Below are positions 1 through 10,688 of a DNA stretch of 45,565 nt, piece by piece. The notes under the pieces were generated by a model. That model made no database searches, was not told the origin of the DNA, and worked only from the letters and a program-made list of their open reading frames with translations. The DNA comes from Blepharisma japonicum. Taxonomy: Eukaryota > Ciliophora > Heterotrichea > Heterotrichida > Blepharismidae. The translations under genes and the position numbers were made by a program. The stretch is taken from NCBI GenBank assembly GCA_949751835.1, contig CATKHK010000154.1, positions 1 through 45,565 on the forward strand, read 5' to 3'. Position 1 is the first letter of the stretch. Each line of letters begins with the position of its first letter.

Positions 1-760
1 TTATGAATTTTCTCTTACAATAAATTTTTATTACTAAAGTTGCTTTATTTATTTTCAAGTGTCCTGCTTGACATTCAACTATTTTCTTTTATTTCTTTTC
101 CAATTTTTCAATTTTTCTTTATATTTATATTCATTAATAATAATCTGCCTCTTTTCTTCAGCTAAAGCAGCTACTTCTTACTTTAAATCTTTTATTTCTT
201 TATTGAGACTATCATTATTGTTTTTCAAACTTAAATTTTTATTTCCAATTCAGATTTACGCCAATCTGTGGCTTTTCGACAGATTGATTGCTCAAATTTT
301 ATAATCTGCTATTTTCTCTTTTTAAGGCTAAGTTGATGTCTTCAAATCTCTATATATTTATTAATGGTTTAAGTTTTTGATTAAACACTATTATAATTAA
401 TGGATTTCAAGGCAAAAGAGATTTTATATAAGCATTCTCTTTTTTCAATTCTATGTAGCCTTTTTCAAGCATGACGCATCTATTATTAAGCTCTATTGCA
501 CAATTTCAATAATTTTTCACGGATTCTTGAGTGCTTAAAATTACTTCTTTTGCTTCAATTTCTATTTTAACTCATGATTTTCTTCTTGATACATTTTATT
601 CGGGCTGTGCTTCAGCTTATTAAATTTTTTTGCTACTTTTCAATAATGATATTGATAAGAGCCTCTTCATTATCTCTATTGTCAGGGCTCTACATAAATA
701 TTATTTTCATAGCTCTTATTATATCATATCTATGAAGCTAAAATAAATATTTTTTGGGAC
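1..760 (-). pseudogene. Remnant of a B-box/coiled-coil family gene
   Basis: Reading the minus strand downward from about 760 gives broken stretches of Lys/Glu/Leu/Asn-rich coiled-coil protein in changing frames with in-frame TAA and TAG. A segment containing SPDNRDNEEALINIIIEK resembles the region just after the zinc motif of the intact gene at 10689 (IISSNDRDRDLELEEIENR). I infer a decayed member of the B-box/coiled-coil family. The plus-strand ORF over 59-304 is Phe/Leu-rich and is best explained as the antisense shadow of this remnant. No start or intact zinc motif was found. The assignment is tentative. Confidence 0.35.
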
Positions 761-788
761 TAGATATCGAGCAACAAAGTACTAGAAT

Positions 789-3586
789 ACCATTTTACTA
801 GATTTTGTAATAAATGTAATGAAATTGGACATTACTCTGATAGATGCACAAATATAAACAATGCCGAGCTTTATAAAAGGAAATTAAATGAATTTATGAG
901 TGAAATTAATAGACATATGAGTACCCAAGCTTATTATAGCAAAATTATTCATTTTCCACAAGCACTAATTAAAATTACGAATGAAAATGAAGATGTAGTT
1001 AGTGGAAGTTTTATTGAAAAAGGCAAGAAAGAAGAAAATTTCTCATTAACTTCTGTTATATGATCAAACGAACATTTAATTCGTAAATTCTGTAAGAGAG
1101 AAACTGAGATTGCATTTGCTTTGATATTAAAACAGATGGTCCTTTAAGCAGAAAATTCAAATTTTTGATTAGTTATGATATTAAAGAACTGTCTGGGGAT
1201 AAACCAGAAATAAAAATGAAGAAAGATAAAAATATATTGAAATCAGATGAAGACTCTATTAAAGTTGCTTGCATAAAAATTCAGAATAATAAACTAGGGA
1301 TAAAAAATTACTCAATAAAAGAAATTGAATGATCAAACTGTGACCTGATAGGAATTCTAGAAAGCGGATTTTGAGAACTTATAAGTAAAAATTTTAATAA
1401 AATCCTCAAACTGGATAATTGAGGATTGCAAATATATGCTAGAGATTCTGAAAATTGAAAAATTCTAGAAAAAGATAGCAACAATGAATATCAATTTGCA
1501 ATTGCCGAAGGATTAGGATTAAAAACCTGCGTTATCTATGCAAGACCTAAATGTAAAACAGAGGAATTTGTGAAACTATTAAGAAGCATTTAAAAATATC
1601 AATGTGATATAATTACCGGAGATTTCAATTTACATATTAAAGGCTATCTATCAAATAAAAATGGCAAGATTAGCAAAATACTTCTTGACTACCTTGAAGA
1701 ATATGACTATAAAATCATAAACTCTACTAATAATCCAACTTTTAAAAAAATAAACTGCCAAAAAATTATTGATTATACATTTAGCAAATTTCCCATCGAT
1801 TTATTCCTTTATGAAACAGAAAAAACTTCACATATGATACAATTTCTTAAGATGAGCAGAAAAAACAGGTGTTTAGATTTTCAAATTAATAAGAATATTA
1901 AAATTGACTATGCAAATTATGAAAATATGAAGAATATATTGTGGAATCTTGCTGAAATAGATATTAGCAATTGAGTATTAGCATTTCAGAGTTCTTTAAG
2001 ATGAGCATATGGAAGAAGAAATAGAAGAATCAGCAATATAAAAATTTTAGAAAAGAATGAGATTATTAGTATGCATATGAATAAAATACTAGATATCATT
2101 AATATGAGAGATGATAAATATCTAGTGAACAGGAAATTCAAATTTATAAAGAGAAGTTGTATTCGTGGTGATGATTATATGGACAATACATGAAAAGCAT
2201 TTTATTCAAATTTGTATGAGAGTAATAATCAAATTGATTATGATATTGAAAATGAAGGCTGTAAAAATCTTGCTGAAAACTACAGACCAATTGCACTAAT
2301 AAACTTTTTAGTTAAATTGTATGAAAGTTCCATATTCAAAAATATCAAAAAATTTTAACAGAAAAGATAAAAGTTATCAATTTGGATTTATGAGAAAAAA
2401 TAAGCTAAGATTCAATACGAAATACTAAATTCATGAATTGATGAGAAATTTAATGTCAACAAAGTAGGCAATGTTTTTCTTCTTTTTATAGATTTCAAAA
2501 AAGCATATGACTTTGTTAATAGACAAATTTTGATTGAAAAACTAAAAAATTATAAGATGCCAGCTGAGCTAATTAATGCTGTAAAATTAATCTTCAAAGA
2601 TCAAACTTTAAGAGTCTTGGGCTCTAAAATGCCATGAATGAAAATTAACAGAGGAGTTAGACAAGGTTCTCCATTAAGTCCTATTTTATTTAACATTTAT
2701 ATTAACGACTTGTTTGATATACTAGAAAATGATAAAAGACTATTTAATAGAGCTTATGCTGATGATTGCAAGTGATAATTATGAATCTGTTCTTAAAGCT
2801 TGTGATGAAGTAATTAGATGATGTAACAATAATAATATGGAAATCAATAAAGGTATTGATAAAACAGCTATTATGATTCTATCAAGGAAAAAGGAAATTT
2901 ATTTAGACAAATACAGAGAAAATGAATATGCATGCTTAACGACATCTTATAAATATTTAGGTAATATTATGAAATTAAGAAAAGACGGAAAATTTTTTAT
3001 TAATAGCTATTCTATTGAACAATGCAGAATAAGACTACCTAAATTCAAATTTTCTTTGAACAATATAGGGAGATGTATAAGACAGAATTGCTTTAATTAT
3101 AAATCAATTAAAATTCTTATCGAAAGTTGTATCAGAGGAAATTTATACGGGATGGGCAATACTGTAGATAAAAATGAGAACAAAATTTTTTTATCAGGGG
3201 AGAAAGGAAAATTTGAGACTTGTATAAGAAAAACACTAAGGAAAGTATCACACGCTCCTCAATGATATCCTATACCGATATTACATCTTATTACCAAAAT
3301 ACCATCTTGCTACTTAATTCTGAGGGAAATCAAAGCTAACAGATTAAAAGAGCTATGAAAAAACTACAACAGTGAACAATTTGATAAAAGTGATAGAGAG
3401 CTTTTGAGAAATCAATTTGCAAAATGCTCAAAAAAGATATATGATTCATTCCCTACAATTAAAAATTTAATAAGATCTCCTGAAATAATAGGCTGAAAAA
3501 GATTAAAAAACCATGAAAAATCAAGATTAGGAAGTAAAATTAAAGAAAATTCATTAAAATGAATCAATGAAGAGCTATTTCACTAA
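789..3586 (+). mobile_element. Degenerate non-LTR (LINE-like) retrotransposon, copy 1
   Basis: Domains appear in the usual LINE order. A CCHC zinc knuckle lies at 806-847 (C-x2-C-x4-H-x4-C). An APE-type endonuclease follows, with a DLIGILE segment, the GDFN motif at 1618-1629 and a TSHMIQF segment near its end (about 1270-1860). Reverse transcriptase then shows AENYRPIAL, FIDFKKAYDFVN, RGVRQGSPLSPILFNIYIND and YADD at 2755-2766. Several tryptophans are TGA, so the element has used the host code. Single-base deletions (for example near 1095 relative to copy 2), a TAA after LLRSI near 1590, stops near 2360 and a frame change right after YADD make it defective. The first 1.25 kb recurs at 41784-43030. 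No poly-A tail or target-site duplication was identified. Confidence 0.85.
2771..3586 (+). pseudogene. 3' open segment of the retrotransposon ORF (RT thumb and C-terminal region)
   Basis: One frame stays open from just after the YADD motif to TAA at 3584-3586 when TGA is read as Trp. It starts SDNYESVLKACDEVIRWC and contains TSYKYLGNIMKLRKDGKFF, typical of the RT thumb/connection of non-LTR elements, where a KYLG block follows the catalytic motifs. It is in a different frame from the YADD block, so the polyprotein is interrupted here. The tail (to about residue 270) has no recognised domain. This is part of the element at 789-3586, not a separate gene. Confidence 0.6.
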
Positions 3587-3647
3587 TTTTGAGATTTAGG
3601 CCAATATCGAATAAAAGCTTACAATTTTTTACCTCAGCATGTTTAAG

Positions 3648-4468
3648 TTATTTAGTGAATGAACATAATAAACGCAATTCTCCAATAAGTGTATTTAGCC
3701 AAACAATTTGATTTTTTTTGATATGAGGATCAGAAAAGTTTTTTATCTCAGTGAATATTTCCAACGCTTTATCATTTTTCCGCATATGAAAATAAGCGAT
3801 TCCAATTTTATATTTAACAAAGAACAGAGTTATATTTGAGCAGTATTTTTCAATAATTTTTAAATGGTGCAATGCATCCTCATATCTAGAATGGTTTATG
3901 TAATAATTTGCATATTTTAAATGAATTTCTTGAATATCATAATTACTCGGAGGCAAAATGCTGCAGCAAGAATTCGCATAAGAAATCATTTGACTCTCCT
4001 TAATATAATCTCGCTTGTGAAGATAAACTTCACTTAGCTGCAAATAAGCATCTATAAGATAATGATAATTCTTTTTACCAGACCATTTTGCCTTGTTAAC
4101 GCATTTTCATAGCATTACTTCTGCTTTATCATATTCATTTACAAAACAATTAAGCTTTCCTATAACATAATTAAGGTAAATCTTATTTTCAAAATGATCA
4201 GCATTGCTCTGTATATCTCTAAGGATTTCATTGATTTTATTTCCTTAAAGTTATTGTAGAGAAATCCAAGGCATAAATAAAATATTAATATATCATCCGT
4301 AATTTTACTGGCTTTAATTTGCTTAATTGAATTTTTAATATATTTTTTAGCTGTTAGTCGATCTCCTTTATAATAAAATAATTTTACTCCTAAAGTGAAA
4401 TTGATTTTATGCTTTTTGAAAGAGCTTGACACCGTTGAGGATATCGGTCCAACCAATAAGGAATTCAT
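3648..4468 (-). pseudogene. TPR-like helical-repeat gene, one frameshift
   Basis: Two minus-strand segments join into one protein. The upper part (from 4468) begins MNSLLVGPISSTV and runs through helical repeats. After a net one-base loss near 4235 the next frame continues NEILRDIQSNADHFENK, crosses a TGA read as Trp (MLWKC) and ends at 3648. Alternating paired helices with patterns such as YEDALHHLKIIEKY and KIGIAYFHMRKNDKALEIF are TPR-like. It lies downstream of A1 on the same strand, and the A-family 3' block runs up to its start, so its own promoter or N-terminus may have been replaced. It could be functional only if the frameshift is a sequence error or is bypassed. Confidence 0.5.
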
Positions 4469-4754
4469 AATTAAAAATGATTTAAAGAAAATTGACTTAA
4501 GATCTTTATTTCATACAGTTATAAGATTTGCATTATGCAATTGAAAATGTATTTTAGAAGAGTAGACGAGTAATATCTGAAAAATACTTAAAAGCAGTAT
4601 AGGTATATTCAGAATTTATCCAAGTGCTTATATTTTACGAACTTACAATTTTAATACTTTCCTATTATATTTTTACATATAAAACATGCTAGTAAGATCT
4701 TTTAGTTTTCAAGCTGAAGCATTAAAGAGAATAAAAATTTTTAAAAAGTCTATT
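4469..4754 (-). other. 3' non-coding block of A1
   Basis: On the minus strand this stretch carries the conserved block found after every A-family stop codon: the CTTGAAAACTAAAAG element, a TATAATAGGAAAGTATTAAAA stretch, and the TTCTAAAATA...TTCAATT...GCATAATGCAAATCTTATAA end. No gene was seen in it. Confidence 0.6.
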
Positions 4755-6071
4755 TTATAAATATTTTTTTAAACAGCTACTTAATAACTTTGTATTCAAA
4801 TCGAACTTATAGTGACAAGCACTTAATAAAGCTCCGGTTACAATGTATATTCCTCCTTTATTATATGAATAATAAAAGTAATAATTATTAAATTCCATTG
4901 TTGATTTTCCTATTTGTTTCCAATTAGTGTAACTTCCAATTTCACTTTCATAAATAAATCCATCGTCACCTTCAATCAAATACAGTCTCTCTGTATTTAT
5001 CAGAATCTTGCTTTTACGTTCTGAAAACTGATAAGGAATTGTTGAGAAAGAGTTAATATCAATTGAGTATAATAAAAGTCTTGTCCTTATACATCTTGAA
5101 ATCAAAATATTCCCATTAAATATTATACTACTGCATTCGTAATCAGCTTGTGGCATTGGGGTTAATTGAATTCACTTTTTTAGATCCAAGTCAAATCTAT
5201 TAGATAGTTTTAACAAATTAGTATTTTTTCCTCCAAAGCAATAGACACTGTTGTTGAAATAGATACATGATGAATAAGAACAAGGAGTTCCAGATGGCAG
5301 CATTTCGATTTCACCATTCACATTAAGTAAAACTGTAATTCCAGAGATTCAATAAGTAGAAAAACAGAATAATTTGCCATTTGGAAGTTGAGTTACGCAA
5401 GTGCCAAGCGATAGTTTGTTTGGAGTTATCCAGTGCTTATCTCTTTTCATGACTTCAGTTTCAGTGTTATAAACAATTGAATTAAATCCGTTGAAAAATT
5501 CATCAAAACTATAAAGAGATGTCTTTATCTGATAAGCATTAAGATAATCTTGGTAAGCTTGCTTTAGCAGTGGATCACGACGATTAGAATTCGTCCGATA
5601 TTTTTTACAAGTTGCTCTGAAATCCATTTCTAATTCTGAATTGTTTGGTCTACTCAAGATCTTAGCTGTTTTATTTCTTAAAGTGTCAATGTTTAAAGCG
5701 TTTTTTGTTTCTTTGAGCTTACTGTTGAAATCATGAGTACTGCTTATTTGATAATTAAGCAAACTTGTAGGTTTTACGTTTCTAAGCCAGTTTAAACGCT
5801 TAGCTTCTCTTACTAGTTGTTTATAATAGCTGTCACATGGATGCTGTGATTCACTTTGGTCGGTTTCGGTGTTGAAATAATAAATATCGCCTTTGGGTGT
5901 TTTGCATCGCTTTCATGGGTGAGGAAGAAAATCTGTCAAACCTTTCTGAGCTATGTAGAGCAAATCTTCATCATCTGGAAGAGTTAGACCGAGCGATATG
6001 CCGTACTTGATTATTTCATCTGCTGTTGGCTCATAATTTCGTTTGACCTTAGGCTTTAAGCAATTCCCCAT
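4755..6071 (-). CDS. A1: CEP164-type WW module fused to kelch-like domain (long form, intact)
   Basis: 438 residues, open throughout with TGA as Trp (three TGA). Residues about 12-45 (NYEPTADEIIKYG, LPDDEDLLYIAQKG) and the WW-like segment about 49-80 (LPHPWKRCK, GDIYYFNTET, SQHPCDSYYKQL) match the layout of the CEP164 N-terminal domain: an EI...G helix, a LL.IA..G helix, LP..W, YYFN, HPC..HY. The second WW tryptophan is absent (SESQHP). The WW tryptophan (codon 53) is TGA. A helical linker follows. The C-terminal half has kelch-like features: LPNGKLFCF, VYCFGG near 278, FDLDLKKW, NGNILIS, YESEIGSYTNW and YKFDLN at the end. In CEP164 the domain binds TTBK2 at centriolar distal appendages; a basal-body role here is inference only. 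Unlike its relatives it begins MGNC (GAG to GGG), a possible myristoylation/palmitoylation signal. It is the only A copy on the minus strand. Confidence 0.75.
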
Positions 6072-6278
6072 TATAAATAATTAGCATAAATTATATTCTA
6101 TTTGTTTCTTATCTTTGCAACTCTAATAGATAAATTTATAGAAATATCAAATCCAATAGTTTTTCGATTTTATTTGTTATCATCAATTGTAAAGCGAATC
6201 CTATACCGTTGTGCAAAAATCACATTTCTGAGCATTCAAAGCTATTGATAAGCCGCAAATTCATCCTCATTTTTTTAG
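6072..6278. other. Spacer upstream of A1
   Basis: AT-rich sequence between the divergent A1 start and the kelch fragment at 6279. The bases just before the A1 start (TAATTATTTATAATG on minus) resemble the leader seen before other family members, but the longer conserved 5' block is not recognisable. Nothing else was seen. Confidence 0.4.
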
Positions 6279-6584
6279 ATGGAATATGATATTCTTACAG
6301 ATTCTTATTCAGAAATTTCAACAATTAGTCTGTCACCAAGCACTACTAAATTATTTGTTGTAAAGAGTGAAAAAGTGTTTTTATTTGAGTTTTCGCAGTT
6401 TATATATGAAAATGATGATAGCTTGACAACATGAAGGAAAATTGGAGACTGCTCGTACATGCAAATGGATAAATCGATATCTAGTTATCCGCTTTTTTAT
6501 AAAGAAAAAGTGTTTGTGGCAGTTGATGACTTGGTATATTCATTTGATTTGAAGAAAAATGAATGAAATAAGCATATGCTTTAG
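6279..6584 (+). pseudogene. Kelch-like C-terminal fragment
   Basis: An ATG at 6279 opens a 101-codon frame to TAG, crossing two TGA (Trp). It reads MEYDILTDSYSEISTISLSP, then KLFVVKSEKVFLFEFSQFIYE, LTTWRKIGDCS, and ends VYSFDLKKNEWNKHML. This is the same order of blocks as the last third of the A family (SIDIDSFSTI, KILINAERLYLIE, YESEIGSYTNWRRIG, YYKFDLNKK) and is closest to the pseudogene at 13373-14787. No N-terminal part is present upstream, so I call it a detached fragment, although it is open and could be expressed. Confidence 0.5.
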
Positions 6585-8203
6585 AGCAATCATGATTTAT
6601 TAAATAAAATTATAAATATATTTAAAAATAAATAGTGAAGCCATTAAGCCAAACAACTCAGAATCAATCAATTTTAAATCTTAAACTACTATTTAAAATT
6701 AATAACAATTTAAAGAAGTGGGAAAATTGGAGAGTGCATTAAATGCTAAAGTTAAAAGCTATTTTTTATACTTTCATTTTTAAAATATCATTATAATTGC
6801 CTCGCTAAGCATAATTTTTCAGTATATTTACCAGCAAAGCTTTTTCTCAATTAATGTAATCAATAAGATTTAATGAATATTAGGCCTATTATCTGAATAT
6901 TAATATATATCTAATTACTTAGTGAGTGCCTCAGGATTATGAGGATAAGTCTAATCTGAAAAACTGAGCCAGTACCTAATGAAATTTGCAGTGCAAAATC
7001 GTTCTCCTTTGTTGAAACACTATTATCAAAAAATGAGTCTTTAATCAGCAAAGTTAGGCCTCCAAAACTTGAGATTCAGACAATTGATCAAAATCAAATA
7101 TCTGGGTTGATTATCGAGAGTTGTATAATCCTAACTCAGGTCATTATGAGCAATGAAAATAGAAGTAGTAAAATCTCTTTTAAATTCTCTCACAGCTATT
7201 TCTATAATCAATAAGACTAAAAAAGTACTATAAATTTTCTAGTTTATTAATTGATATTAAATATAGTGAAATGATCATAAAGAGTCTTTCAAATAGTCCA
7301 CCAAGTTCCTAATATAATTTAATTAAGAGTGCTTAATAAAAAATTTTGATCTCTTAAATGGAAAATCAGGTCTTAAGTATCAATAACTTCGGCTCTTTCA
7401 CATTTAGTGATGATTTTCCAGGTAAAGATAAATCCATTGCAAAAGACTCAAATAAAATTTACTTTAAGAAAACTAATAACTTTAGTAAAATATTATTTAT
7501 ATAATCAGAAACATTGCTAATAATAAATTTATCTAAACTTAACAATATTAATTACAAATTTTATATATTGTTTCCTATTTAACATATAAATATTAAATAT
7601 AAAGTAATTAGAGATGAGTTGTGCTGATTCTATTGACATTGATAGTGTCATAAAATTTCGCCTGATCTAAGGCTGTGGGATTTAATCTGCTCTCTTGGTC
7701 GATTAAAAGCTCCCTTAGCATATGATTAGATAACGAAAAAATATTTTCTTGTGACCAATAATGGCATTAATCAGTACGATTTAAAAATCCAAAAATGAAA
7801 GACTTAAAATAGAGTTTATCTACTAATACTTAAATAAACAGACAATATTTTTCTGCCTGCAGAAGTGTATAAGTGTAAACCTTATAAATCAAAGTCTGGG
7901 TAGCTTCCTATTATGCACTAGATATATAGGAAGTTGTAGTCCTAATTCTAGTATTTTTTAATCAGCGTTTAATATACGGTCTATATTGTTTATAATCACT
8001 AGGAATAATGTACCATTATAGTTGAAAATTTATCAACGATGAGGCATACTTCTATTTACTACGAAAATAAAGACTAATTATCAGAAAATATAAATATGTA
8101 TTAATATTCAATCTAAAATTAAATTTGTAAAATCTTAATTTTTTATGGTCAATATGGCTCATTTATATCAGAAAATTTATTCTTTATTATAATAATTATT
8201 ATT
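6585..8203. other. Mostly non-coding stretch with small ORF remnants
   Basis: There is no convincing gene. One plus-strand open stretch ends at TAA 7212-7214 and reads SFSFVETLLSKNESLISKV and on through PPKLEIQTIDQNQ; no start was found. A 48-codon ORF from ATG 7358 to TAA 7504 (MENQVLSINNFGSFTFSDDF) is unassigned. From about 7690 the sequence is a diverged copy of the leader at about 10170-10688, so the last 500 bases form the upstream region of the B-box/TPR gene at 8204 and probably hold its promoter. Confidence 0.4.
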
Positions 8204-9830
8204 ATGGAAGTTCTTAAATGTCACTTACCTGATTGCACAAACCAGCCTAAGCATGTTTGTCTATGCAATGGGGAAAATACTTTAAGCTGCACAATCCATA
8301 TCGATAATCATCATCGAATGTCTCCGAACATCAATCATTACTTTGAGTTTATAGGATCAAGTTCGGATACAAGAGATGCTGTAGCTGGATATCTTTTGAA
8401 CGAAAAGTTTAAGCTAAGAAGAATAGGAATGATGCTTGAGGAGATGTTTAGGGCTGGAAACTTCGAAATCAATAAAAAAAATTTATTATCGAGATTTAAA
8501 GCAAATACTGAATTTGTAGAAAAATTCTATAATGATATAACAGTAGAAAAGAAAAAAGAAAAGCCCGAAATATCAGCTTTACTAAGATTAGATGCTCAAG
8601 AAGCAGTTGAGCTAGCCAAGATCATTATCTCATCAAATGATTATGATCAGGATAAAAAAAAAATAGAAAAAGAAATTCAGGTGCTAAAAAATCGTCAAGA
8701 AGATCTTGAAAAAATGAATTCTGATTTTCAAAATAAAATGCAAGAAGGTCAATCATCTAAACCTTCGGGTATTTTTGTTTTTCTAGTTATAATTGTAATG
8801 CTTTGATATTGAGGAATTAAAAATAACGATGAGCTTTTAAAGAATAGCATAAAAAGTACTAAGATTCCAAAGAGTCCTTCTAGCGCTAAAAACTTTGAAA
8901 TCATCCATAAAGAAAATGATTTAGGTCTTAATTTATTAGAGGAAGGCAAATATGAAGAAGCACTATTACATTTTAACAAGTCACTCCAACTGAGTCCAAA
9001 TGAAGATATAATTCTATATAATCAAGGAATAACCCTTCTTGCACTAAAAAGAATTACAGACGCTAGAAATAGTTGCAAAGAAGCCATCAGGATTAACCCA
9101 AATAATGGTCTTGCACAAAGTTGCATAGGACAAATTTTCTATTATGAACAAAATTTTGAGAAAGCAATAGAATATTTCGATAAAGCAATTAATATTAGCC
9201 CAAATATACAAGATTATCATATTCTGAAAGGAAGCGCTCTAAAAATCTTAGGTAAAAATCAAAAAGCTGAGCAATGCTTTAAAACGGCTGAAAAATTAAA
9301 AAATAATTCATAATTGCAATATTAAATGATTAATCATCCTCAAATAAATTTTACTGCCTTATAAATCATTTGAAAAATTTTCTGTTTGTAAATTATGCAA
9401 AGTATTAATAACTATTTGCGATGTCCTTACTATTTTAAACATTCATTATCATTCTATTAATTTTTTAAAAATTATACTCTTGGATAATTAAAACCTTAAT
9501 AGATTTTTATTGATTTAATATTATGAACTATGGAAGAATTTTTCTGATAATAAAATTTTATGAAAGAAAGAAGCTTTGGCTTTCCCATCTATAATTTCTA
9601 AATAATTTCGGTTAATTTTTGATCACAAATGTATTTTCTGCTAACTTCACAAGAAGTGAGTAAAACATTTTACTTCTTCATGGATGGTATATTTTGATAC
9701 AATATATCGCAACACATATTATTAGTCCTTTCTATATAATTTTTCAGAGCATTAATATATTTTAGGTTTTTAGATTAAAATTGCCTTGAAATTTTGCGTA
9801 AGTTCATTTTAAATGCTGCTAAAGCTTTTT
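7690..9830 (+). repeat. B-box/TPR duplication unit, copy 1
   Basis: The leader, the gene at 8204 and the downstream region (TGATTAATCATC after the stop, then a stretch with TCTTGGATAATTAAAACCTTAA and GATCACAAATG) match the unit at about 10170-12770 in order and orientation. The two copies differ mainly in the length of the coiled coil and in TPR number. Boundaries are approximate because identity fades gradually. Confidence 0.65.
8204..9313 (+). CDS. B-box-like zinc motif, coiled coil, membrane segment and four TPRs
   Basis: 369 residues; two TGA near 8804 and 8810 are read as Trp, and the second aligns with TGG in the paralogue at 10689. The N-terminus has C6-x4-C11-x7-C19-x-C21-x7-C29-x2-H32-x3-H36, a cross-brace-type zinc pattern most like a B-box. 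Residues about 60-185 are helical and charged (coiled coil). About 187-205 is a hydrophobic single membrane segment (IFVFLVIIVMLWYW). The rest is four TPRs (YEEALLHFNKSLQLSPNE, AIEYFDKAINISPN) ending KLKNNS. I infer a membrane-anchored scaffold with TPRs on one side and the zinc/coiled-coil on the other. No signal peptide is seen. The start is fixed by the conserved M-x4-C start shared by all family members. Confidence 0.75.
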
Positions 9831-9880
9831 CCGTTAGAATAAAATTGATAATTTATTAGACTAATATTAGAAAATATAAA
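9314..9880. other. Downstream region of the B-box/TPR gene
   Basis: AT-rich, no gene seen. It is homologous to the region after the stop at 12275, so it is the conserved 3' flank of the duplication unit. Confidence 0.45.
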
Positions 9881-10071
9881 TATGAAAATCTACTTGTTTT
9901 AAGTCTGATTGCCTAAATCAGACTGAACATATTTTTCAGTCGGATGAGAGAGAAATTCATTGCTGCAATGTCAATCACCTTATTGACCCACGCCAGGACA
10001 CGAAAAATACACTACTTAAGTTGATTTTGGATAAATACGCTAATGAAAAGCAAATCCACATATCTTCTTAA
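9881..10071 (+). pseudogene. Decayed B-box-like N-terminal fragment
   Basis: An ATG at 9881 reads MKIY. After a frame change, CFKSDCLNQTEHIFQSDERE and then IHCCNVNHL follow, aligning with the family zinc motif: C6, C11 and C29 are kept, while C19 is Phe, C21 is Ser and His32 is Asn. It ends at TAA about 60 codons in. It contains a perfect 9-bp hairpin at 9902-9924. A dead fragment is the simplest reading. Confidence 0.55.
9902..9924. repeat. 9-bp perfect inverted repeat with 5-nt loop
   Basis: AGTCTGATT (9902-9910), loop GCCTA, AATCAGACT (9916-9924). It lies inside the decayed B-box fragment. It may be chance. Confidence 0.5.
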
Positions 10072-10688
10072 AAACTTAAAAAGATCTTCTGTTTATATAT
10101 TATTCTATTATACTGAAAAATTAAGGATTCTTCTCATTCTAGAAGATTTTATAAATTTGAAATATTAACTGATTCAAAGTCGATTAAAAACTCCTTTAGC
10201 ATATGATTAGATAATGAAGAAGTATTTTTTGTAATCAATATTGATATTAATCAGCGGTATTTAAAAACTCAAAAATGAGGAGATTTATAATAGAGCTTAT
10301 CTACTAGCACTTAAATAAATAGACAATATTTTTTCTTGTGCATAAGTGAAAGCCTTATAAATCAAATTCAGAGCAGCTTCCTTTTAAGACACTATATATA
10401 TAGGAAGATATAGTTTTAATTCTGGTATTATTAATCAGGGTTTAATATACAGTTTATAAAGTTGTTTTTCAGCATCGTTTATAATCACTAGGAATAATTA
10501 CCATTATAGTCGAAAATTTTCTTAATGATTAGGTATATTTCTATTAACTAATTGAAAATAAAGGCTAATTATTAGAAAAATATAAGTAATATTAATATTT
10601 AATTTAAAATTAATTTTGTAGAATCTTAAATTTTGTAAAGTCAAAATGGTTTATTTATGTTACAAATTTACTTTTTATTATAATAATT
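10072..10688. other. Leader of the second B-box/TPR gene
   Basis: No gene seen. From about 10170 it is a diverged copy of 7690-8203 (shared TTAGCATATGATTAGATAA, TTATCTACTA and a common end just before the ATG), so it is the conserved 5' flank and likely promoter of the gene at 10689. Confidence 0.45.

Noticed and set aside
59-304. 81-residue plus-strand ORF, Phe/Leu-rich
   Set aside because: Looks like the antisense of a Lys/Glu-rich coiled-coil remnant on minus; no motif, no family.
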